Positions 1 to 6,895 of a stretch of DNA of 64,000 nucleotides are shown here, piece after piece; positions within the stretch are counted from its first letter, which is position 1, and every line of letters begins with the position of its first letter. The notes beneath the pieces were generated by a model, which did no database searches, was not told the DNA's origin, and worked only from the letters and a program-made list of their open reading frames with translations. This DNA comes from VAXT01 sp038040395 (GTDB lineage: Bacteria; Actinomycetota; Thermoleophilia; Gaiellales; Gaiellaceae): contig JBBPIJ010000005.1 of assembly GCA_038040395.1 (NCBI GenBank), forward strand, positions 1 through 64,000, in the 5' to 3' direction. Both the position numbers and the translations under genes were made by a program.

Positions 1-366
1 ATCGGGATGGAGCGGGTTCATCAACACGACGTCCGCCTCCGGGAGGACCTGCGAGCGCACTGCCGCCAGCAAGCTGCGGCGCTCCTCGAGCCAGCAAGTC
101 ACCCAGGCGCGGATCGCGTCGTCGCCGTCGGCGTCAGGGACGCTCTCGGGAATCGCATCGATCTCGGTCCAACCGAGCACGCAATCATCTGGCGCATCGG
201 CTGGATCGCCCGGCAGGTATCGCAGGGCCACCAGCACCGCGAGCCCCGCCTCCGAGGCGAAGTTGACCACCGGTGCGCCCGGCGGCGAGTAGCGGCCGCC
301 GTGCTTCGACGTCCCCGCGCCGTCGAGCGCCGTCTGGCCCGTCCGGGTGAGCCGCCAGAGCCGCAT
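1..366 (-). CDS. RES-domain protein, partial (runs off left edge)
   Basis: The first 122 residues of a RES-domain protein are visible; the 3' end lies outside the window. The start is ATG at 364-366, with AGGAG about 9 nt upstream. Family hallmarks are an N-terminal LWRLTR, then HGGRYSPPGAPVV around residues 22-34 and a C-terminal MNPLHPD. RES proteins are NAD+-degrading toxins of Xre-RES toxin-antitoxin pairs. No Xre/DUF2384 antitoxin is visible upstream (the next 300 bp hold no convincing gene), so a partner would have to lie off the left edge. By spacing from Arg25, the positions usually held by the catalytic Tyr and Glu are Asn35 and Val46, so activity is doubtful. The RES assignment is fairly secure; toxin function is not. 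Confidence 0.72.
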   Translation of the reverse strand, partial: MRLWRLTRTGQTALDGAGTSKHGGRYSPPGAPVVNFASEAGLAVLVALRYLPGDPADAPDDCVLGWTEIDAIPESVPDADGDDAIRAWVTCWLEERRSLLAAVRSQVLPEADVVLMNPLHPD

Positions 367-662
367 CGGCTACGAGCTCCTGAGTTGCCTCAACACCGTA
401 GTCGGGCAGACGACGCGGGATGACGTGTCGTTCCGAGCATCCCCATTGGCGAGTCAAGCTATCGGGTCTCACGGATCGGCGGGGTGACCGAGTACCCTGC
501 GGGCGTTGCGCCCGTGGGCCGCCGCCTGACCGCAGCCGGACTCCAACTCAGTGGTAGGGGTGACAAGGATGGACGGCGTTGGCGGTGGTGACAGCACCCC
601 GACCCCGGTGGGTGCCTGGGGAAATCGACATCAGCGGTGCGGGCGGGTGATGCCCGACCGAA

Positions 663-668
663 TACAAT
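663..668 (+). promoter_or_regulatory. Candidate -10 box of the response-regulator gene
   Basis: TACAAT lies 9 nt before the GTG start at 678 and no Shine-Dalgarno sequence lies between them, which suggests a leaderless or nearly leaderless transcript. No clear -35 box was found. Confidence 0.4.
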
Positions 669-677
669 CCGCTGGCC

Positions 678-1319
678 GTGTCCGAAGAGGCCAACGAGGG
701 CAAGAAAGAGATCACGTGCCTGATCGTGGACGACCACGAGGTCGTCCGCGAAGGGCTGCGACTCTCACTTTCTCGCGCACCCCATATTCGCGTGATCGGC
801 GAAGCCTCCGACGGCGCGAGCGCGGTCGCGCTGGCCGAGCGGCGCAAGCCGGACGTCGTGATCATGGACGTGCGGATGCCCGGAATGGACGGGCTCGAGG
901 CGACGAAGCTCCTCACGGAGAAGGTCCCCGAGACCGCCGTTCTCATCTTCACTGCGTTCAGCGAGCGCAGCCTGCTCGGGCGCGGCCTCGAGTCGGGCGC
1001 CAAGGGCTACATCCTCAAGGAGGCCCCCCACCAGACCCTGCTGCGCGCGATCGAGAAGGTCGTCGCGGGCGAAGGCTACGTCGATCCGGCCCTGATGCCG
1101 GCCTTCCTGCCCGGCAAGGGCGAGGACATGCTCACGACGCGCGAGCGGGAGATCCTCCAGGAGCTCGCCGACGGGATGTCCAACGCCGAAGTGGCGGCGA
1201 AGCTCTTCATCAGCCAGGAGACCGTGAAGAGCCACGTGCGCCACATCCTCACCAAGCTCGAGGCCGACACGCGGACGCATGCGGTGGCGATTGCGCTTCG
1301 CGAAGCGATCATCGACTAG
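678..1319 (+). CDS. NarL/LuxR-family response regulator
   Basis: 213 aa two-component response regulator. The receiver domain spans about residues 11-125, with acidic pocket Asp18/Asp19, phospho-acceptor Asp64 in VVIMDVRMPGMDG and conserved Lys in GYILKEA. A GerE-type helix-turn-helix follows (about 150-213: LTTREREILQELADG, SQETVKSHVRHILTKL). It starts at GTG without an SD. The histidine kinase gene overlaps its 3' end by 41 nt, so the two are almost certainly partners. Targets are unknown. Confidence 0.93.
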   Translation: MSEEANEGKKEITCLIVDDHEVVREGLRLSLSRAPHIRVIGEASDGASAVALAERRKPDVVIMDVRMPGMDGLEATKLLTEKVPETAVLIFTAFSERSLLGRGLESGAKGYILKEAPHQTLLRAIEKVVAGEGYVDPALMPAFLPGKGEDMLTTREREILQELADGMSNAEVAAKLFISQETVKSHVRHILTKLEADTRTHAVAIALREAIID

Positions 1320-2157
1320 AGCGGGACTGCTGCTCGCCGCGGTGGTCGTCGCCGGGGCAATCGCGGGCGTGCTCGGGCTCGCGCTCGACACGCAACTCCT
1401 CGCGCTGATCGGACTACTCGTCGCTGTCACGGCGGGGGGAGCGTTGGCCGCCTCCCTCCTCGTCAGCGAGCGCCAGCACGACGAGCGCATGGGAGAGGAG
1501 GTCGAGCGCCTCTCGGCCGAGCATGCCCGGCTCTCCGATCAGCTGATCACAGCCGAACAGGAAGAGCGCCGCCGGCTCGCGCTGTTCCTCCACGACGGGC
1601 CTGTCCAGTCGATGTCGGGAATTGCGCTCATGCTCGACGCGGTCGTCGCCGCAGTGCAGGAGGGACGCCCGGAGGAAGCAGAGCGCGTACTGAGCTCGGC
1701 CCTCGAGAAGCAGCGCGGCACGATCCGCTCTCTGCGAGACCTCTCATTCGAGCTCGAGCCGGTCGTCCTCAGGGATCAGGGTTTCGAGCCCGCTGTACGG
1801 GAACTCGCCGATCAGCTCGGAATGTCCAACCGCATACAGATCGAGCTCGGAGTGGAGGCGGCCGAGGAGCTCTCGGAGCACGCGCAGGTCGCGATCTTCC
1901 AGATCATCCGCGAGGCGCTCCACCAGGCGATCCGGCGTGGCCCCCCCAAGCGGGTCACGGTCAGGATCGCGGACGCTTCCGGCGGAGGCATCGAGGCGGT
2001 GATCTCGGACGACGCCCCTGGGGAGCGGCGACGAGCGAGCTTCGACGCGATTGCGGAGCGAGCTCGCTCCCTCAGCGGGCGCATGACCGTCGATCCAGGC
2101 CCCGACGGCGGGACCTCCGTCCGCATCGTTTTCCCCTCATATCGCGTCCGCCGCTAG
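1279..2157 (+). CDS. NarL-type sensor histidine kinase, membrane-anchored
   Basis: 292 aa. Two hydrophobic segments (about residues 15-36 and 40-62) are followed by a short coiled coil, the HisKA_3 phospho-acceptor segment EERRRLALFLHDGPVQ (His105) and a HATPase-like domain. There is no extracellular sensor domain, so sensing is probably membrane or intracellular. The ATPase domain is divergent: the N-box Asn is replaced (REALHQA, residues 211-217) and the G1 region reads SDDAPGERR instead of DDGxG. The ATG at 1279 overlaps the regulator; TTG at 1291 is an alternative start. It forms an operon with the response regulator. Confidence 0.86.
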   Translation: MRWRLRFAKRSSTRAGLLLAAVVVAGAIAGVLGLALDTQLLALIGLLVAVTAGGALAASLLVSERQHDERMGEEVERLSAEHARLSDQLITAEQEERRRLALFLHDGPVQSMSGIALMLDAVVAAVQEGRPEEAERVLSSALEKQRGTIRSLRDLSFELEPVVLRDQGFEPAVRELADQLGMSNRIQIELGVEAAEELSEHAQVAIFQIIREALHQAIRRGPPKRVTVRIADASGGGIEAVISDDAPGERRRASFDAIAERARSLSGRMTVDPGPDGGTSVRIVFPSYRVRR

Positions 2158-2170
2158 ACTCGCCGCGCTC

Positions 2171-2371
2171 ATGGCCGCGGAGACCACGTACTGCCTCTTC
2201 GTCTCGAAGCCGACGGGCTACGAGCTTCTCGATCGCCAGGGCGAGCCGCCGTCGGTCGGAAGCATCGTCGAGCTGGAGGGTCAGGGTCGTTGGATCGTCA
2301 ACCGGATCAGCCCCTCGCCTCTGCCCCAGGACCGCCGGCCGTGCGCGTACCTGCTGCCTACGCCTAGCTGA
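2171..2371 (+). CDS. Conserved small hypothetical protein
   Basis: 66 aa soluble protein with no recognised domain. It lies 13 bp after the kinase stop and in the same direction. The box TAGACT (2155-2160, overlapping the kinase stop codon) sits 10 nt before the ATG and could drive a leaderless transcript. Its last 8 nt overlap the convergent oxidoreductase gene. Function unknown. Confidence 0.6.
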   Translation: MAAETTYCLFVSKPTGYELLDRQGEPPSVGSIVELEGQGRWIVNRISPSPLPQDRRPCAYLLPTPS

Positions 2372-3410
2372 GGGCCTGCTCGGCGGCGATTCGGCCGAAG
2401 ACGAGCGCAGCAGCGAGCCCGCTCGAGTACCCGCCCGTCGAGATGCCGCCGACGTCCGCCCCGGCCGCGAAGAGGCCGTCGGCGCCAACGACGCGGGCGT
2501 GTTCGTCGATTCGGATGCCGCCCAGCGTCTGCGTGACACTCGCCTGGACGAGCACCGAGGTGAATGGCGGCTCTTCCCGAACGACCGCGCCGGCCTTCCT
2601 TGCCGCCTCGATCATCTCGGCAACGGTGCGTTCGCGAACCCGCTCGCCGAGCTTGTCGTCGTGAACGCGATACCAGGCACGGCCGCCGGGCCAGCGTGCG
2701 ATCGCCTGGACGAGGTCGGTCTCCGACCAGGACGGCTCGCCTTCGAAGCGCTCCTCGCCGCTCTCCGCGACGACGTCCGCGAAGCGGCCGTAAAGCTGGG
2801 AGAGGCGGACGAAATCGTGCTCTTCGATCTGCGCGGGAGGAGCGGGCATCGCCCGGCCGTAGAACTCGTCGAGGTCGCCGGCCGTGGCAGCGCCACGGCC
2901 GACCGCAAGGTCGAGCCCGTCCCCCTCGCTCCAGCGGTTCGCCCGGAGGAGCAGCCCGCGCTCCCGAGCGAGCCGCACTGGAAACCCTCCTGTGGACAGG
3001 ATGAGCGCAGCTTGTTCCAGGGACTGTCCCTGCGACGAGAGGCGCACGGAGCCTTCGCCGATGGCGCGAACGAGGGTCTCCGTCAGGCCAGGGGTGTCGA
3101 ACCGCATCCCGATCGTCCTCGGGTTACCCGTGTCACACTCGACGATGGGTGCGCCTAACGACTCGAGCCATTCGAGCGACTCGTCCAGGCGCTCGACGAT
3201 GACGCGCTGCAGGGTCGGGTCGCCGCCGGGGCACTCCGACTGGAAGTCCTCCACGGTCCGGAAGCGCCAGATGACGCCGCTCGAAAGGAGCATCGAGCCC
3301 CCGGGGCGATCTCCTTTCTCGAGCACGAGCGGCTCGGCGCCCAGCTCGCGTGCGCGCGCCGCGGCGGCCAGGCCGGCCATCCCCGCTCCGGCGATCGTCA
3401 GATCCGCTAT
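2364..3410 (-). CDS. FAD-dependent oxidoreductase (fumarate reductase/ketosteroid dehydrogenase-like)
   Basis: About 348 aa flavoprotein of the FAD_binding_2 type. The dinucleotide-binding motif DLTIAGAGMAGLAAAARA runs into LEKGDRPGGSM, and the C-terminal FAD-closing segment reads GLFAAGADVGGISTGGY. The only canonical start (ATG at 3380) would fall inside the GxGxxG motif, so the real start must be upstream. The frame there offers only ATA at 3408-3410 (overlapping the VOC gene's TAG) or CTG at 3399-3401. It is cotranscribed with the VOC gene. The length is short for the family, and the substrate is unknown. The domain call is firm, the start is not. Confidence 0.8.
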   Translation of the reverse strand: MADLTIAGAGMAGLAAAARARELGAEPLVLEKGDRPGGSMLLSSGVIWRFRTVEDFQSECPGGDPTLQRVIVERLDESLEWLESLGAPIVECDTGNPRTIGMRFDTPGLTETLVRAIGEGSVRLSSQGQSLEQAALILSTGGFPVRLARERGLLLRANRWSEGDGLDLAVGRGAATAGDLDEFYGRAMPAPPAQIEEHDFVRLSQLYGRFADVVAESGEERFEGEPSWSETDLVQAIARWPGGRAWYRVHDDKLGERVRERTVAEMIEAARKAGAVVREEPPFTSVLVQASVTQTLGGIRIDEHARVVGADGLFAAGADVGGISTGGYSSGLAAALVFGRIAAEQALS

Positions 3411-4087
3411 TTGAGGGCGAACGTCGGCTTCTGCTCGACGTATTCGATCTTCACGCGCTCGGGGCCCCAGACGAAGATCGCGTAGGTGTTCGGGGCATCG
3501 ACCACGTCGGCCACCTCGAGCCCGGCCTGCTCGGCGTCTCGAAGCGTGTCTTTCGCCGAATCGACGAGCACGGCGAGGTGGTTGAGCAGCGGCCGTCCCG
3601 GATCGCCGGGGTCACCTTCGTGAAACTCGACGAACGCGCCGCCGACCTCGACCCGGTCCTCGCCAACGGGAGCGAAGCCGAACTGCTCGTATTCCCGAGC
3701 CGTCTCAATCGGGCTCGCCGAGAAGAGCGCAACGTGATCGAGGTCGTACTCGACGTCGGTTTCGGCCTCGACCAACCCGAGCCGCAGACCCTCGTCCACG
3801 TCGAAGTAGGCGGAGCCGTTCTCGCGCTCGACCTCGACGCCCTCGAGCCCGCCGAGCGCATCCCCGAGGTCGTTGACTCGCAACGCGATATGCATGAGGG
3901 CACCCCGCTCCCGCGGCCCTTCCTCGGCGAAAAGCGTGAGCTTCCCCCGCCTTGCGTCCGTTCCCACGAGCGTGAAGCGCTCGGTCCGCTCGATCACGTG
4001 CATCGAGAGTCGCTGCGTGAGGAAGTCGGTGATCGCGTCGCGGTCGGCGACCCAGAGGGCCACGTGATCGAGAGTCTTGGGCCTCAT
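3407..4087 (-). CDS. Two-domain VOC/glyoxalase family protein
   Basis: 226 aa made of two tandem vicinal-oxygen-chelate modules (about residues 1-110 and 115-222), each opening with an LDHVAL-type strand (TLDHVALWVADRD; DLDHVALFSAS). The family covers glyoxalases, ring-cleaving dioxygenases and resistance proteins; the substrate here is unknown. The ATG (4085-4087) lies in the 3' arm of a 12-bp hairpin. The FAD oxidoreductase gene follows with overlapping ends, suggesting linked function. Confidence 0.84.
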   Translation of the reverse strand: MRPKTLDHVALWVADRDAITDFLTQRLSMHVIERTERFTLVGTDARRGKLTLFAEEGPRERGALMHIALRVNDLGDALGGLEGVEVERENGSAYFDVDEGLRLGLVEAETDVEYDLDHVALFSASPIETAREYEQFGFAPVGEDRVEVGGAFVEFHEGDPGDPGRPLLNHLAVLVDSAKDTLRDAEQAGLEVADVVDAPNTYAIFVWGPERVKIEYVEQKPTFALK

Positions 4088-4120
4088 CCCGCCACCAATC
4101 TACCTGGGGGGATGAGGCCC
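4079..4120 (-). promoter_or_regulatory. 12-bp perfect hairpin covering the VOC gene start codon
   Basis: GGGCCTCATCCC (4079-4090) and GGGATGAGGCCC (4109-4120) are perfect reverse complements around an 18-nt loop. Read on the minus strand, the 3' arm contains the ATG of the VOC gene. No T-tract follows, so start-codon occlusion is more likely than termination, although it also lies just after the upstream gene's stop. Confidence 0.5.
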
Positions 4121-4128
4121 GCGATGGC

Positions 4129-4473
4129 CTATTTCTTGCGGTTGACTGCGGCCAGGAGCTGCCGCTTGTTCATCCGCGAGCGGCCCTTCACGTTCAGGCG
4201 CTTGGCCTGGTTGTAGAGCTGCTCCTTCGTCTGGCCGCTGGCCCCGCCGGTCCGGCCCGACCGCGAGCGCAGCCCGCCACGACGGCTGGACGACATGTCA
4301 CGCGTCGAGGAGCGCGAAGAGGTCTTGGCCTCCCCGCTTCTAGCCCGCTCCTTGTTGACGGTGCGTGCCGCGATCTCCTTGGCGCGCTTGGTCGAGCGCC
4401 CCTGCTTGCGCGCGCTGTCCTTGATGTGCTCGTACTGCCGTTCCCGCTTGTTGCTCCATGCTTTCTGAGGCAT
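4129..4473 (-). CDS. Small basic protein with C-terminal Rho_N/SAP-like motif
   Basis: 114 aa, very rich in Lys, Arg and Ser. The N-terminal half (NKRERQYEHIKDSARKQG) resembles actinobacterial proteins often named 'plasmid stabilization'. A low-complexity RS-rich linker follows, then a Rho_N-like helix-extended-loop-helix at about 80-113 (TKEQLYNQAKRLNVKGRS, KRQLLAAV). Nucleic-acid binding is likely; the name plasmid stabilization should not be read as function. ATG start; monocistronic or cotranscribed with the VOC gene 42 bp downstream. Confidence 0.75.
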   Translation of the reverse strand: MPQKAWSNKRERQYEHIKDSARKQGRSTKRAKEIAARTVNKERARSGEAKTSSRSSTRDMSSSRRGGLRSRSGRTGGASGQTKEQLYNQAKRLNVKGRSRMNKRQLLAAVNRKK

Positions 4474-4522
4474 GTGACCCCCTGTTTCGCTTGCCCGGGA
4501 GGTGTGCCCGAAGCCGGAGTTT

Positions 4523-4828
4523 TTATTCCAGCGGTGGGTTCTGGACGTTGTGCTCGGTGGCGTACTCGTCCGTGAGCTTGTTCACGACGTCCGGGCCCTC
4601 GCCGTAGGCGTAGTTGATCTTGACGAACGGCTCCCACTTCTCCGGCAGCGCGTCCTCGGGAAAGATCGCCTCGACGGGGCATTCTGGTTCGCATGCGCCG
4701 CAATCGATGCACTCCTCCGGGTCGATGATGAGGATGCGCTCGAACGCGTGGATACAGTCGACCGGGCAAACGTCGACGCAGGAGAGGTCTTTGATGTCGA
4801 TGCACGGCTCGGCGATGATGTAGGTCAC
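4523..4828 (-). CDS. fdxA: 7Fe ferredoxin, FdxA type
   Basis: 101 aa electron carrier. The N-terminal cysteines (CIDIKDLSCVDVCPVDCIH) and the second cluster (ECIDCGACEPECPVEAI) match seven-iron [3Fe-4S][4Fe-4S] ferredoxins of actinobacteria, including the typical C-terminal extension. Start GTG at 4826-4828. The redox partner is not identifiable from the neighbours. Confidence 0.93.
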   Translation of the reverse strand: MTYIIAEPCIDIKDLSCVDVCPVDCIHAFERILIIDPEECIDCGACEPECPVEAIFPEDALPEKWEPFVKINYAYGEGPDVVNKLTDEYATEHNVQNPPLE

Positions 4829-4837
4829 AGGAGCGGG

Positions 4838-5191
4838 TCAGTCTATCGAGGCAAGGAGACCGTCGATCAGCTCCGGCGCACGCTCGTCGAGCGCGGATTT
4901 CGCGACGACCTGATCGAAGCCCGCCTCGTTCGCCCGGCGCAGCCCGGCCGTGTCCTTGTGGTTCGTGAAGCCGAGCAAGGGCACGTCGGGATACGCCTCG
5001 GCCACGTCATACGGATCGACGCGAGCCACGTCCGCGATCACGAGATCCGGGGGGTCGACGCTGTCGGTCGTCACGAAGTGATGACCGGGAAGCCAGGCCT
5101 CCAGCTTGCCCCGGATGAAGAGATCCACCCCCGCCAGGAGGATCGTCGCCACGACGGCCGCAGGGTACCACTCTGTTAGCGTCGGAACCAC
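4838..5191 (-). CDS. Stand-alone receiver-like domain protein
   Basis: 117 aa. The pattern DLVIADVARV ... PLLGFTN ... GFDQVVAKSAL matches beta3, beta4 and beta5 of a CheY-like receiver, with a candidate phospho-acceptor Asp and the conserved Lys, but the N-terminal acidic pair is not obvious. A hydrophobic N terminus (AAVVATILLAGVDLFI) serves as strand 1/helix 1. GTG start at 5189-5191; ends 9 bp before fdxA. Function unknown. Confidence 0.65.
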   Translation of the reverse strand: MVPTLTEWYPAAVVATILLAGVDLFIRGKLEAWLPGHHFVTTDSVDPPDLVIADVARVDPYDVAEAYPDVPLLGFTNHKDTAGLRRANEAGFDQVVAKSALDERAPELIDGLLASID

Positions 5192-5534
5192 ATGGCGACG
5201 GTGGTCCAAGTCGGAATCTGACCTCGCTCGCGGGCTCGACCTGGCCCGTGCGGGCGAGTACTTCGCCGCCCACGAGGCGCTCGAAGACGCGTGGCGCGCC
5301 GCCGACCCTGCCGAGAAGGACTTCTTCCAGGGGCTCGTCCACGTCGTCGTCGCGTGGTACCAGGCAGGCCGCGGCAACGAGACCGGCTGCGAACGTCAGC
5401 TCGAGAAGGCCGCGCGCCGCCTCGGCCCCTTCTCGCCCACGCACCGTGGCGTCGAAGTCGCCGCGCTGCTCAGCCAGGTCGAGGCGGCGCAGGCGCTCGG
5501 CACGCTCGAACTTCCCCCGCTCGACATTCCGTAG
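5115..5534 (+). CDS. DUF309 family protein
   Basis: About 139 aa. The core EYFAAHEALEDAWRAADPAEKDFFQGLVHVVVAWYQ is the DUF309 signature (all-alpha, HE motif), with a conserved Gln-Gly in helix 2. The function of DUF309 is unknown. The core begins near 5220. The only in-frame canonical starts, ATG 5115 and TTG 5106, lie inside the divergent receiver-like gene, so the true start is uncertain and could be non-canonical. Confidence 0.78.
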   Translation: MKRSTPARRIVATTAAGYHSVSVGTTWRRWSKSESDLARGLDLARAGEYFAAHEALEDAWRAADPAEKDFFQGLVHVVVAWYQAGRGNETGCERQLEKAARRLGPFSPTHRGVEVAALLSQVEAAQALGTLELPPLDIP

Positions 5535-5597
5535 GCACGGATTCGCCGTGGGGATGATCTGAGCGCCATAGCGTTTAGCGATACGCTCGAGACGAGG

Positions 5598-6164
5598 ATG
5601 GCAAACTCAATCCCCCAGCAATGGGAGGTGCTCTCCAAGCGGGAGGTATTCGATGGGCGTCCGTGGCTCCGCGTCTTCGCGGAGAGGCTCCGGCTCCCTG
5701 ACGGGCGTGAGATCGAAGGCTTCTACGGCCTCGAGATGCCGGATTACGCGGTGATCTTTGCCACGGCTGGTGACCGTATCTTGGTTCAAAGGCACTACAA
5801 ACACGGTCCGGCTCGCGTGGGAATCCATCTCCCGGCGGGATACCTTGAACCCGGCGAGGAGCCGCTTGAGGCCGCGCGCCGCGAGCTTCGCGAGGAGACT
5901 GGCTATGTCTCAGACACGTGGTCGCTGATCGGAACATTTGTCAACGACGGGAATCGAGGCGCGGGCCACGCACATATCTTCCGCGCGAGAAACGCACGCC
6001 AGGTCGCCGCGCCGAGCTCGGATGACCTCGAAGAGGGAGAAACCGCTCTGATCTCTCCGAATGACCTTCGACAGGCTCTGCGCGAAGGAGATGTTCCTGT
6101 TCTGTCGATCGCCGCGGCGATCGCGCTCGCAGCACTAGACGACGGTGCAGAGCGGGCTTCGTAG
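5598..6164 (+). CDS. Nudix hydrolase (ADP-ribose pyrophosphatase-like)
   Basis: 188 aa. A full Nudix box is present at about residues 81-103 (GYLEPGEEPLEAARRELREE then TG), preceded by strands typical of NUDT5/ADPRase proteins (YGLEMPDYAVIFATAGDRI, LVQRHYKHG). It probably hydrolyses a nucleoside diphosphate linked to another moiety. ATG start with a purine-rich GAGACGAGG just upstream. Convergent with the CcdA-like gene 17 bp downstream. Confidence 0.9.
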   Translation: MANSIPQQWEVLSKREVFDGRPWLRVFAERLRLPDGREIEGFYGLEMPDYAVIFATAGDRILVQRHYKHGPARVGIHLPAGYLEPGEEPLEAARRELREETGYVSDTWSLIGTFVNDGNRGAGHAHIFRARNARQVAAPSSDDLEEGETALISPNDLRQALREGDVPVLSIAAAIALAALDDGAERAS

Positions 6165-6181
6165 GCCTCGACCTGCGGCCG

Positions 6182-6892
6182 CTAGACGTCCCCTAGCCCG
6201 ACGTCGTTCAGCAGGCGGTTCAGGAAGACCCGCAGCCACCAGTCGTAGTGGAAGAAGAGGAGCAGGCCGAGCGCGACGAGGACGAGCCCGCCGGAAACCC
6301 GGATTACCACGTAATGGTCTCGAAGCCAGCGAAATGCGCCCATCGCCTGCGTGAACGCGACGGCGGCAAGCAGGAACGCCACGCCGAGACCCGCCGCGTA
6401 CGCCGCGAGCAGGACCGCGCCCCGGAGGACGGCCCCCGTGTCTCCTGCGAGGACGAGGATCGAGGCGAGAACCGTTCCGATGCAGGGCGCGGCGCACACG
6501 GCGAAGGCAGCGCCCAGGAGCACGCTCGAGCCCCGCTTTCGGGCTCCGACGAGCAGGCCGGGCGCCATGACTCGCTCCGGCCAGGGCAGCAGGCCGACGA
6601 ACGTGAGGCCGAGAACGACGAGGATGAAGCCGGCGAGCTCGGTCTGCCGGTCGGCGGGCAGCACGCCCCCGATCGCCGCAGCGCCTGCGCCGAGCACGAC
6701 GAAGACGACCGTGAAGCCCGCGATGAAGGGCAGGCTCGCGAACGCGACCCTCCGGGCCGATCCCGGCCGGCCCAGGTTTCCGGCCTCGATCGCGGAGACC
6801 GCCGAGAGGTATCCGGGCACGAGGGGCAGCACGCAGGGCGTGATCACCGAGACGAGCCCCGCGAGGAACGCCAGGGGAATCTTTGTCAGGAT
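6182..6892 (-). CDS. ccdA: CcdA/DsbD-type thiol-disulfide transporter, six-TM
   Basis: About 236 aa polytopic membrane protein that moves reducing equivalents to the outside for cytochrome c maturation. The two family cysteine motifs are present: ITPCVLPLVPGY in TM1 and CAAPCIGTV in TM4. The only canonical start (GTG 6847) would cut TM1 in half. The frame is open back to the ccmH stop codon and supplies the missing helix (IPLAFLAGLVS), so initiation probably occurs at ATC 6892, CTG 6889 or ATT. It is last in the ccmG-ccmH-ccdA operon. Confidence 0.86.
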   Translation of the reverse strand: MLTKIPLAFLAGLVSVITPCVLPLVPGYLSAVSAIEAGNLGRPGSARRVAFASLPFIAGFTVVFVVLGAGAAAIGGVLPADRQTELAGFILVVLGLTFVGLLPWPERVMAPGLLVGARKRGSSVLLGAAFAVCAAPCIGTVLASILVLAGDTGAVLRGAVLLAAYAAGLGVAFLLAAVAFTQAMGAFRWLRDHYVVIRVSGGLVLVALGLLLFFHYDWWLRVFLNRLLNDVGLGDV

Positions 6893-6895
6893 GGC

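Noticed and set aside
423..677. Gene between the RES gene and the response regulator
   Set aside because: Short frames in this 255-bp stretch show no domain, RBS or plausible composition; I see only the divergent promoter region and a weak GGGATG/CATCCC inverted repeat near 418-443.
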